The translations under genes and the position numbers were made by a program. The notes beneath the pieces were generated by a model. That model saw nothing but the letters and a program-made list of their open reading frames with translations, was not told the origin of the DNA and ran no database searches. Positions 1 through 5,640 of a stretch of DNA of 6,857 nucleotides are shown piece after piece. The stretch is from Betaproteobacteria bacterium (GTDB lineage: Bacteria; Desulfobacterota; Desulfovibrionia; Desulfovibrionales; Desulfovibrionaceae), in NCBI GenBank assembly GCA_009778295.1, contig WRKB01000250.1:1-6857 (forward strand). Direction: 5' to 3'. Every line of letters begins with the position of its first letter. Position 1 is the first letter of the stretch.

Positions 1-2
1 AA

Positions 3-78
3 TGGTGCCGAGGGACAGAATTGAACTGCCGACACGGGGATTTTCAGTCCCCTGCTCTACCAACTGAGCTACCTCGGC
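3..78 (-). tRNA. tRNA-Phe (anticodon GAA)
   Basis: On the minus strand the sequence folds as a complete 76-nt cloverleaf. It has a 7-bp acceptor stem (GCCGAGG with CCTCGGC), a D arm, a 5-bp anticodon stem GGGGA/TCCCC with loop CTGAAAA, and a T arm GGCAG/CTGTC with loop TTCAATT. The discriminator is A and CCA is encoded (positions 5-3). The anticodon GAA lies at 45-43 and reads phenylalanine codons. The 3' end points out of the window, so anything downstream of it is not visible. A well-placed promoter lies just upstream at 90-118. Confidence 0.98.
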
Positions 79-89
79 GGCAGGGGAGA

Positions 90-118
90 TTCATACGCAA
101 AGAGAGGGATTCTGGCAA
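90..118 (-). promoter_or_regulatory. Promoter of tRNA-Phe
   Basis: On the minus strand TTGCCA (118-113, five of six matches to the -35 consensus) is followed after 17 nt by TATGAA (95-90, four of six matches to the -10 consensus). The tRNA 5' end is 12 nt beyond the -10 box, so the leader would be only a few nucleotides long. The tRNA-Thr gene at the other end has the same -35 hexamer. Confidence 0.6.
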
Positions 119-145
119 GCGTTTTTTGCGCGTTTGCAGCTTCCA

Positions 146-170
146 CGCGCATGCGCGAAGCATCGCATGC
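146..170. repeat. 12-bp perfect palindrome plus a repeated CGCATGC half-site
   Basis: CGCGCATGCGCG at 146-157 is a perfect 12-bp palindrome. Its core CGCATGC (148-154) recurs at 164-170, 16 bp further on, so GCATGCG (149-155) and CGCATGC (164-170) can also be read as a 7-bp inverted repeat with an 8-nt loop. The cluster ends just before the candidate -35 box of the kinase gene at 176. It could be an operator or a weak hairpin; the sequence alone does not decide. Confidence 0.45.
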
Positions 171-175
171 TTTCA

Positions 176-203
176 TTGACTTTTTTATGCTTTGTACCAC
201 AAT
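176..203 (+). promoter_or_regulatory. Candidate promoter of the hybrid kinase gene
   Basis: TTGACT (176-181, five of six matches) and CACAAT (198-203, four of six) are separated by 16 bp. Transcription would start near 210, at the left arm of the dyad 210-235, and give a 5' untranslated region of about 165 nt. The -35 is good and the -10 mediocre. No better pair was seen between 120 and 375. Confidence 0.35.
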
Positions 204-209
204 AGCACC

Positions 210-235
210 CGGAGCATGAAGTATTGAATGCTCCG
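210..235. repeat. Dyad CGGAGCAT-N10-ATGCTCCG
   Basis: CGGAGCAT at 210-217 is exactly complementary to ATGCTCCG at 228-235, giving 8-bp perfect arms around a 10-nt centre. It sits where transcription from the candidate promoter 176-203 would begin, so it could be an operator near +1 or a hairpin at the 5' end of the kinase mRNA. There is no T-run after it, so it is not an intrinsic terminator. Confidence 0.5.
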
Positions 236-375
236 AATACGTGGCGGGCGCGGGGCCAAAGCAAGGCAGCGGGCGGAGCGCGCCGCAAACCGCATGTTGC
301 GTTCAGCGATTTTGAGCGGAAAATACCGTATCTGCCGCTCCCGGTGTTATCGCCTGGCCTGGTGTTGGGGTATCC

Positions 376-2682
376 ATGAAACGCCTTTTTTGCGGCCATA
401 TATCAAGAACGCTGTACTTCGTCGTCTTCATCTCCGTGCTCCCCGCACTGGGGATTATCCTGTACACGGGGCTGGAAACCATTGAAAAGGAGCGCAGCAG
501 CGCCCTAATCAAAGCGTCCGAGCTGTCCGAATCCCTGCTGGAACAGCAAACGCTCATCCTTGACAGCGCCCGTGTCTTGCTCATGACCCTTGGCCAGGCC
601 GAGGGTGTACGGGAGGAAAACCTCGAATCCTGTCTCGCCCTGCTCAACAACATTCAAAGACGTTCTCCGCGCTTCCCGGAATTCATGATTGTGAAAAACG
701 GCGGTGTCATTTTCGCCGATACGCTGCCTCAGAATATGGGGGAGAATATCAGGGACCGGCAGTATGTGCAGGACGCGCTGAACAGTAAAGATTTTACGGT
801 GGGGGATGTCACGCGGGGGCCTGACGGCCGTCCCTTGCTGCCCTGCGCCTATCCCCTGCTCGATCCCAAAGGTGAAGTGCATCTGCTTATCGTTGCGATG
901 GTGAACTTCCCCGACAGGGTCTTCAATCCCGCTGCACTGGGGCTGTTCGGCTCCAGCCGCGTCACGCTGCTGGATCGTAACGGCCACGTCATCATTTCTT
1001 TGCCGGAAAGTCCGAGCTTCGCACCTGGAGAACGTCTGCCATCGCAAGAATGGCGCAAGCTGGCAACCGGCCGACAAAAACAGGGCCTCGGCACTCTCGG
1101 GGAAGCTGGCAGCCGGGATGAACAGCTGGTGGCCTATACGCGCGATCTCGGCGGAGGCGCAAAAATTCCCCTCATGACACTCTTGTTCAGCGTGCAAACC
1201 AAAGATATCTACGCCGTCGCGAATGCACATCTTTTCAGGCTGCTGGCACTTTTGAGCCTGACGACGCTGCTTACCCTCGGCATGGTCTTTATGTTCGGCA
1301 AGCTGGCGCTGGGCAATCCGGTACGGCAGCTCTTGAAGGCCAGCCGCAGCATGGCTGCGGGTGATATTCCGGAAGACTCCTACGATGCCGACATAGGCGG
1401 CGAACTGGGAGAGCTGGCGCACGGCTTCGACGCGATGGCGAAAGAACTGGCGCAACAGCAGATGCTTCTTATCGGCGCCAGGGAACAGGCGGAACAGGCA
1501 AACCAGGCAAAAAGTTCTTTTCTGGCGAATATGAGCCACGAAATCAGAACGCCGATGAACGCCATCATTGGCATGACGTATCTGACGCTTAAAACGCCAC
1601 TTAGCACCAATCAGCGAGAATACCTGGAAAAAATCAACAACGCGGCCAGCAATCTGCTCGGCATCATCAACGACATTTTGGATCTTTCGAAAATTGAGGC
1701 CGGCAAGTTGAACATGGAAAAACTGCCGTTCAGGCTCAACGAGGTATTCGAGCATGTTCAGACAGTCGCCGGGCACCGGGCTCAGGAAAAAGGGCTGGAA
1801 CTCCTCTTTACCCTGGATGCCGACGTTCCACAGCAGCTTGTCGGCGATGCCCTTCGCCTTGGGCAGGTGCTGGTAAACCTGGTAAACAACGCTATCAAGT
1901 TCACCTCCCAGGGCAAAGTGGAGATTGCCTGCGCGGCGCAGAACACGCGAAGCAGCAATACGATTTGCCTGCTGTTCGAGGTGCGGGATACCGGTATCGG
2001 CATGAGCCAGGAACAGCAGGCCAGGCTTTTCAGCCCTTTCACCCAGGCGGACAGTTCCACCACCCGCAAATACGGCGGCACGGGCCTTGGTTTGGCCATC
2101 ACCAAACATATTGTGGAACTCATGGGTGGCACGGCTTCGTTGCGGAGCGAACTTGGCAGGGGAACCACCGTCAGCTTCAGCGCTGTCTTCGATTTGGAAA
2201 ACGAAGGAAAAGAGGTCGGAGCCTTCAATGCTTCGCCAGAAGGCAAAAATGCCCGGCCCGCGCCAACTGGAACGGGTCCTTGTTTCAAGGATATCAGATT
2301 GCTCCTGGTGGAAGACAACGAGATCAACCAGGAAATCGCCAAGGAATTTCTGCTGGAGTTGGGAATTACGCCGTCTATCGCCAACAACGGCCAGGAAGCT
2401 CTGGACATCTTCGAAAACGCGCAGTTCGATCTTATTTTGATGGATGTGCAGATGCCGATAATGGATGGATTTGAGGCCACGCGCCGTATCCGTTCCAGCG
2501 GCAGGCCAGGTGCGGATACTGTTCCCATCCTGGCCATGACCGCCAACGCCATGATCGAAGACCGCATCAGCAGCCTCGAGGTGGGCATGAACGACCACCT
2601 TGCCAAGCCCTTCAAGCCTGACCAGCTTAAGGAACTGATCTGTCGCTGGACCCGGCGCGATACCCCCGCCGCCTCTTCCTGA
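376..2682 (+). CDS. Membrane hybrid sensor histidine kinase (Cache-HAMP-HisKA-HATPase-REC)
   Basis: This 768-residue protein should sense a periplasmic signal, autophosphorylate on histidine and pass the phosphate to its own receiver. Order: TM1 about 10-32; periplasmic region about 33-285 resembling a double Cache (PDC) sensor, with a segment like Cache repeats at 122-167 ([11 protein letters not shown], then a Pro-Leu-Leu-Asp-Pro-x-Gly turn); TM2 about 286-308; HAMP about 310-362; coiled linker; DHp with [10 protein letters not shown] and phosphoacceptor His388; N box Asn501/Asn505; G1 DTGIG 538-542; F box 552-555; G2 GGTGLG 567-572; receiver about 641-757 with acidic pair Glu646/Asp647, phosphoacceptor Asp690, Thr722 and Lys744. 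All catalytic residues are present. There is no HPt domain, so onward relay needs a separate HPt protein and output regulator, and neither is in the window. ATG 376 is the only usual start codon between the in-frame stop at 313 and the first membrane segment. The ribosome site is weak (GGGG at 367-370). The ligand cannot be predicted. Confidence 0.96.
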   Translation: MKRLFCGHISRTLYFVVFISVLPALGIILYTGLETIEKERSSALIKASELSESLLEQQTLILDSARVLLMTLGQAEGVREENLESCLALLNNIQRRSPRFPEFMIVKNGGVIFADTLPQNMGENIRDRQYVQDALNSKDFTVGDVTRGPDGRPLLPCAYPLLDPKGEVHLLIVAMVNFPDRVFNPAALGLFGSSRVTLLDRNGHVIISLPESPSFAPGERLPSQEWRKLATGRQKQGLGTLGEAGSRDEQLVAYTRDLGGGAKIPLMTLLFSVQTKDIYAVANAHLFRLLALLSLTTLLTLGMVFMFGKLALGNPVRQLLKASRSMAAGDIPEDSYDADIGGELGELAHGFDAMAKELAQQQMLLIGAREQAEQANQAKSSFLANMSHEIRTPMNAIIGMTYLTLKTPLSTNQREYLEKINNAASNLLGIINDILDLSKIEAGKLNMEKLPFRLNEVFEHVQTVAGHRAQEKGLELLFTLDADVPQQLVGDALRLGQVLVNLVNNAIKFTSQGKVEIACAAQNTRSSNTICLLFEVRDTGIGMSQEQQARLFSPFTQADSSTTRKYGGTGLGLAITKHIVELMGGTASLRSELGRGTTVSFSAVFDLENEGKEVGAFNASPEGKNARPAPTGTGPCFKDIRLLLVEDNEINQEIAKEFLLELGITPSIANNGQEALDIFENAQFDLILMDVQMPIMDGFEATRRIRSSGRPGADTVPILAMTANAMIEDRISSLEVGMNDHLAKPFKPDQLKELICRWTRRDTPAASS

Positions 2683-2822
2683 TTGCTCCCTTTCCGGCGC
2701 AAACAGCAGACAAAAAAACCCTTACCCGGCGCTTCCTTATATTTTTTGTAGAAAATAAATATAGTAGTAAATAAAAAAGCATCCGTCATTTTTTCCGATT
2801 TTTCGGGCAGTCATGACTTGCG

Positions 2823-2828
2823 TATTAT
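2823..2828 (+). promoter_or_regulatory. Possible -10 box for the vWA-OmpA gene
   Basis: TATTAT matches the -10 consensus at five of six positions and lies in the AT-rich spacer 70 nt before the ATG. There is no good -35 box at the expected distance (T-rich sequence at 2799-2805), so an activator or an upstream AT-rich element would be needed if this is the real promoter. Tentative. Confidence 0.25.
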
Positions 2829-2885
2829 GGGTTTTCAAGCTAAAAGCATCAGCCAGTCGTTGGCGCACAAAAATAAAAAATATTC

Positions 2886-2890
2886 GGAGG
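2886..2890 (+). promoter_or_regulatory. Ribosome binding site of the vWA-OmpA gene
   Basis: GGAGG at 2886-2890, seven nucleotides before ATG 2898, is the best Shine-Dalgarno sequence serving a gene in the window. It fixes the start and fits a well-expressed envelope protein. Confidence 0.8.
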
Positions 2891-2897
2891 CTTCCTG

Positions 2898-3902
2898 ATG
2901 AGAACTCTTCCTGTTTTCTTTGCCGCAGCAGCGTTGGTTTTGGGCAGCGCCTTTGCCGCCATGGCTGCACCCCTGGCAAATTGTTCAAAAAAGGTGGAAA
3001 GTTTTGATTTTGTCGTGGACTATTCCGGTTCCATGATGATGAGCTACCCCAAGCTGAAAAAAGTCAAAATGGAAGTGGCAAAAAGTCTGATGCTCAGCAT
3101 CAACGACAAAATTCCCTCTTTGAACTATGATGGTGGCCTGCATACCGTTGCTCCCGCCTCCACCATCCTGCCGCAGGGCGTTTGGGATCGCGCCGCTCTG
3201 GCCAAGGGCGTCGCCAAGCTCCGCTCCAACTTCGACATCGTTGGCCGTTTGACCCCGATGGGCGATGGCTTAAAAGCCCATGAAGGTACGTTTGCGGGCA
3301 TGAAACGCAAAGCCGCCGTCATCTTCTTCAGCGACGGCGACAACAACCGCGGTTCGGACCCGGTGGCTGAAGTCCAGAGCCTGTACCAGACCCAGCGCGA
3401 TCTGGTGGTGCATATCGTCTCTTTTGCCGACACCAAGAACGGCAAAGCAACCCTGGACAGAATTGCGGCTCTCAACAAGGACTGCGTGTATGTGGACGCC
3501 TATGAGCTGGCCACTAACGAAGCCGCCCTTGACAAATTCGTGAAGGAAGTTTTCTGCGGCGCTGAAGATGAAGTCATCGTGCTGCGCGGCGTCAACTTCG
3601 CGTTCGATTCCTATGCCTTGGACAACAAGGCTATGGGCATCCTCAACGAAGCCGCTACCCTGATCAAGAGCAAGCCCGGCACCCCGGTCTCACTCCAGGG
3701 CTGGACCGACTACATCGGTTCCGATGAATATAATGCGAAACTCTCCCAGCATCGCGCCGATTCCGTAAAAAGCTACCTGATCAAGCAGGGCGTGCCCGCC
3801 TCCCGTCTCACCGCCATCGGCAAGGGCAAGTCCTACAAGTATGACAACAAGACCGCCGAAGGGCGTTATATGAACCGCCGCACTGAAGTGTTGACAGACT
3901 AA
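2898..3902 (+). CDS. Secreted von Willebrand factor A domain protein with C-terminal OmpA-like peptidoglycan-binding domain
   Basis: This 334-residue protein has a Sec signal peptide (residues 1-23, likely cut at AMA/AP), a vWA domain at about 35-220 and an OmpA-like domain at about 228-334. The vWA fold keeps a complete metal-ion-dependent adhesion site: DYSGS (Asp41, Ser43, Ser45), Thr119 and Asp146 in FFSDGD. It should therefore bind a divalent cation and a protein ligand. The OmpA-like domain has NFAFDS, then GWTDYIGS, YNAKLSQHRA and a final NRR. Asp271 and Arg286 occupy the positions that hold diaminopimelate in this family. Trp269 stands where His or Tyr is usual in GHTD. There is no beta-barrel and no later membrane helix, so the mature protein should be periplasmic and held on the cell wall. 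Cys29, Cys196 and Cys220 could form a disulfide; PLANC does not fit a lipobox. The ligand is unknown. The gene appears monocistronic. Confidence 0.93.
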   Translation: MRTLPVFFAAAALVLGSAFAAMAAPLANCSKKVESFDFVVDYSGSMMMSYPKLKKVKMEVAKSLMLSINDKIPSLNYDGGLHTVAPASTILPQGVWDRAALAKGVAKLRSNFDIVGRLTPMGDGLKAHEGTFAGMKRKAAVIFFSDGDNNRGSDPVAEVQSLYQTQRDLVVHIVSFADTKNGKATLDRIAALNKDCVYVDAYELATNEAALDKFVKEVFCGAEDEVIVLRGVNFAFDSYALDNKAMGILNEAATLIKSKPGTPVSLQGWTDYIGSDEYNAKLSQHRADSVKSYLIKQGVPASRLTAIGKGKSYKYDNKTAEGRYMNRRTEVLTD

Positions 3903-3920
3903 GCGGGGGAATCTTTTATG

Positions 3921-3959
3921 CGCGGCCGCAGGCTCGACAGTTCGGCGCCTGCGGCCGTG
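3921..3959 (+). terminator. GC-rich 13-bp hairpin downstream of the vWA-OmpA gene
   Basis: Arms 3921-3933 and 3947-3959 pair over 13 bp with one G-T wobble. The core GGCCGCAGGC/GCCTGCGGCC is perfect, and the loop is 13 nt. It starts 18 nt after the stop codon. Only a mixed pyrimidine stretch follows, not a U-tract, so it is more likely a 3'-end-protecting or pausing hairpin, or a weak terminator, than an efficient intrinsic one. A canonical terminator follows at 4003-4027. Confidence 0.5.
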
Positions 3960-3972
3960 GCGCTGGTGTCTC

Positions 3973-3999
3973 TTGTTCCTTCTCTCCATTGTGTATAAT
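3973..3999 (+). promoter_or_regulatory. Candidate promoter of the lysM-tatD operon
   Basis: TATAAT at 3994-3999 is a perfect -10 consensus. The best -35 candidate is TTGTTC at 3973-3978, with a short 15-bp spacer and only a half match. Transcription would begin near 4006, inside the left arm of the terminator at 4003-4027, about 38 nt before the LysM start codon. Confidence 0.45.
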
Positions 4000-4002
4000 T
4001 TT

Positions 4003-4027
4003 GCCCGGCGTTCGCGCCGGGCTTTTT
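4003..4027 (+). terminator. Intrinsic terminator with UUCG tetraloop
   Basis: GCCCGGCG (4003-4010), loop TTCG (4011-4014) and CGCCGGGC (4015-4022) make a perfect 8-bp GC-rich stem, followed directly by five T (4023-4027). This is a textbook Rho-independent terminator. It should stop transcripts from the vWA-OmpA gene 101 nt after its stop codon. It lies only 16 nt before the next start codon. Confidence 0.9.
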
Positions 4028-4043
4028 ACTACAGGGATGCTCC

Positions 4044-4763
4044 ATGAAATTTTGGATACCGCTGCTCATCGTCTTCTGTATGGCCGCGTTCATCTGGCCC
4101 GCCGGAATGGCCGGCGCTACGGGTGATACTGTCACCGTGCAGCAGGGGCAAAGTCTCAGCGCCATTGCCGCCCAGCATAAAGTCAGCGTTGCCCAGCTTT
4201 GCCAATGGAACAAATTGAGTTCTCCGGACAAGGTAAGGGTGGGACAAAAACTGTATATCCGGTCTCCGGAAGCCGGGAGCGCCGTGGGAAACGCTCCGGC
4301 CGCTTCTGCTCCCGCAGAGCCGGTTCCGCCTCCGGCCAAAGATGTCAGGCAGGCGAAAAAACCAACTCCCGAATCGACAACGGCGGCTTCTGGCGCGGTG
4401 GAAATGCGCGCTCCGGACGGTGTGCCCGAAAAAGTCAGGCTGGAACTGGCCGACGTGGGCAGAACCCTGGTCAACAACGCAGCCAGAAATATCATGCCCA
4501 ACATCAAAGCCAAGGCGGTGGCTCCGGGCGGCAGTGACGGCTATGTGGCCAGCTATACGGAAGTTGATGCCTCGAACATCCGGACGGAAGTCCTCCCCTC
4601 CAGTGAATCCGGAAAATACGTCGGTTCAATCCGCTATGTAGAAAATCAGTATGAATGCCCGGGCAAGAGCAAGGCCGACGCCTTGCAGGCCGAATGCCAT
4701 GTGGTCAAATCCCGGCGGATGAACGAGCTTATCCGCTACGAAAAAGGCAAATGGAGTTATTAG
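4044..4763 (+). CDS. Secreted LysM-domain protein
   Basis: This 239-residue protein begins with a signal peptide (about 1-25, hydrophobic core 5-18, cut near AGA/TG). One LysM repeat follows at 30-73 (VTVQQGQSLSAIAAQHKVSV ... WNKL ... VRVGQKLYI), a motif known to bind peptidoglycan glycan chains. Residues 75-125 are an Ala/Pro-rich flexible linker. Residues 126-239 form a domain I do not recognise. It is rich in Tyr and charged residues, has Cys205 and Cys218 (a plausible disulfide) and ends in KGKWSY. No peptidase or amidase motif is visible, so it is better read as a wall-binding or structural protein than a hydrolase. AGGGA at 4033-4037, six nucleotides before ATG 4044, supports the start. 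The gene is followed after 39 nt by tatD on the same strand, with no terminator between, so they are probably co-transcribed. Confidence 0.88.
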   Translation: MKFWIPLLIVFCMAAFIWPAGMAGATGDTVTVQQGQSLSAIAAQHKVSVAQLCQWNKLSSPDKVRVGQKLYIRSPEAGSAVGNAPAASAPAEPVPPPAKDVRQAKKPTPESTTAASGAVEMRAPDGVPEKVRLELADVGRTLVNNAARNIMPNIKAKAVAPGGSDGYVASYTEVDASNIRTEVLPSSESGKYVGSIRYVENQYECPGKSKADALQAECHVVKSRRMNELIRYEKGKWSY

Positions 4764-4802
4764 AGCGTCAAGTTCCCCGCTCTCAGCAATGGATTCCGCT
4801 CT

Positions 4803-5630
4803 GTGAGCAAAAAGAAACACCCCTCTCCTTGTCCTTCGCCCCTGGAATTGCATTTGCCCCAGGGGGGCGTGGATACCCATGCCCATCTGAACATGGAGGA
4901 TTTCAGCGCAGATCTGCCGGCTACGCTGGAACGGGCCGTTGCCAGCGGCGTATCTTATATCGGAAATGTCCTGCTATCTGTCGAGGAATATGAGCAGAGC
5001 CGCCCGCTTTTTGCCGACTGTCCGCAGGTTTTTTTCATCCTCGGCATCCATCCCAATGAAAGCGCTCAGTATGGTCCGGACACGATTTCCAGATTACGCG
5101 GCCTTGTCTATGGCGATGCGCGTATCCGCGCCATCGGCGAAATCGGGTTGGATTTTTTCCGTGACTATTGCCCGGCGCGAACGCAGGAAAAAACCTTCCG
5201 CGCACTTCTGAAGCTGGCGCGGGAAGTGGAGCGTCCCGTGGTCATCCATTCTCGGGAGGCGACGCAAGCCACCCTGGTTGTGTTGGAAGAAGAAAAATTC
5301 AAAGGGTATCCCCTGCTCTGGCATTGCTTTGGCGGGGACACGGCCCTTATGGAGTATATTGTCCGGCAAGGCTGGCATCTTTCCATCCCCGGACCTGTGG
5401 GATATCCTGCCAACAAGGCATTGCGCGAAGCAGCCCGCAACGTGCCGCTGAAACGCCTGCTCCTGGAGACGGATGCCCCCTATCTTGCGCCCCTGGAATG
5501 GCGAGGCAAACGCAACGAGCCTGCCTTCACCGTCTTCACCGCTGCCTGCATCGCCCGCGAACGCGGCATGGAGACAGCGGACCTGTGGACAAGCTGTGGC
5601 GAAAACGCCCGGCGCTTCTTCAGCCTGTAA
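4803..5630 (+). CDS. TatD-family metal-dependent hydrolase (3'-5' DNase/RNase type)
   Basis: This 275-residue TIM-barrel amidohydrolase belongs to the TatD family. Known members are cytosolic metal-dependent nucleases implicated in DNA repair and RNA turnover, and are not part of the Tat translocase despite the name. The metal ligands are all visible: His26 and His28 in DTHAHL, Glu113 in AIGEIGLDF, His149 in VVIHSREA, His174 in LLWHCFGG and Asp224 in LLETDAPYLAP. Length is near the family norm of about 260. I take the GTG at 4803 as start. The next in-frame ATG (Met31) lies after the essential HxH, and no other start exists between the in-frame stop at 4761 and GTG. The start gives a 20-residue Lys/Pro-rich N-terminal extension. 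The ribosome site is poor (GGA at 4791-4793), which suggests translation coupled to the LysM gene 39 nt upstream. Paralogues (YcfH, YjjV) cannot be told apart here. Confidence 0.94.
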   Translation: MSKKKHPSPCPSPLELHLPQGGVDTHAHLNMEDFSADLPATLERAVASGVSYIGNVLLSVEEYEQSRPLFADCPQVFFILGIHPNESAQYGPDTISRLRGLVYGDARIRAIGEIGLDFFRDYCPARTQEKTFRALLKLAREVERPVVIHSREATQATLVVLEEEKFKGYPLLWHCFGGDTALMEYIVRQGWHLSIPGPVGYPANKALREAARNVPLKRLLLETDAPYLAPLEWRGKRNEPAFTVFTAACIARERGMETADLWTSCGENARRFFSL

Positions 5631-5640
5631 ACCCGTCCAG

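Larger units (their letters stand above)
2683..2897. other. AT-rich intergenic spacer
   Basis: This 215-nt stretch between the kinase and the vWA-OmpA gene is conspicuously A/T rich from about 2735 to 2880, unlike both flanking genes. It has repeated A- and T-runs and an AT-only inverted repeat (TATATTT at 2738-2744, AAATATA at 2757-2763). I found no convincing intrinsic terminator for the kinase gene. CCGA-TTTT-TCGG at 2795-2806 has its T-run before the stem, not after it. The region probably holds the promoter and leader of the downstream gene. Confidence 0.6.

Noticed and set aside
505..2598. A very long open frame antisense to the hybrid kinase (697 codons)
   Set aside because: The plus-strand frame contains every kinase and receiver motif. 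The antisense frame has no domain or ribosome site and is the mirror of codon bias in a GC-rich gene.
1782..2789. A second long antisense frame over the kinase 3' half
   Set aside because: Same reasoning: low-complexity Ser/Arg-rich translation, no recognisable domain, and it runs into the AT-rich spacer.
2795..2806. CCGA-TTTT-TCGG as a terminator for the kinase gene
   Set aside because: Only a 4-bp stem, with the T-run on the upstream side, so it cannot act as an intrinsic terminator on either strand.
2985..2987. Cys29 in PLANC of the vWA-OmpA protein as a lipobox cysteine
   Set aside because: Asn at -1 is not accepted in lipoboxes and the cysteine is too far from the hydrophobic core; AMA/AP signal peptidase I cleavage fits better.
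3899..4513. Minus-strand frame of 204 codons across the LysM gene
   Set aside because: It crosses the terminator and the LysM signal peptide. The LysM frame has a ribosome site, signal sequence and recognised domain.
4761..4803. LysM and tatD lie in the same frame with only one TAG between them, suggesting amber read-through or a fusion
   Set aside because: Being in phase happens one time in three and the 13 intervening codons are easily stop-free by chance. TatD's own GTG gives a normal-length enzyme, and joining a secreted protein to a cytosolic nuclease makes no sense.
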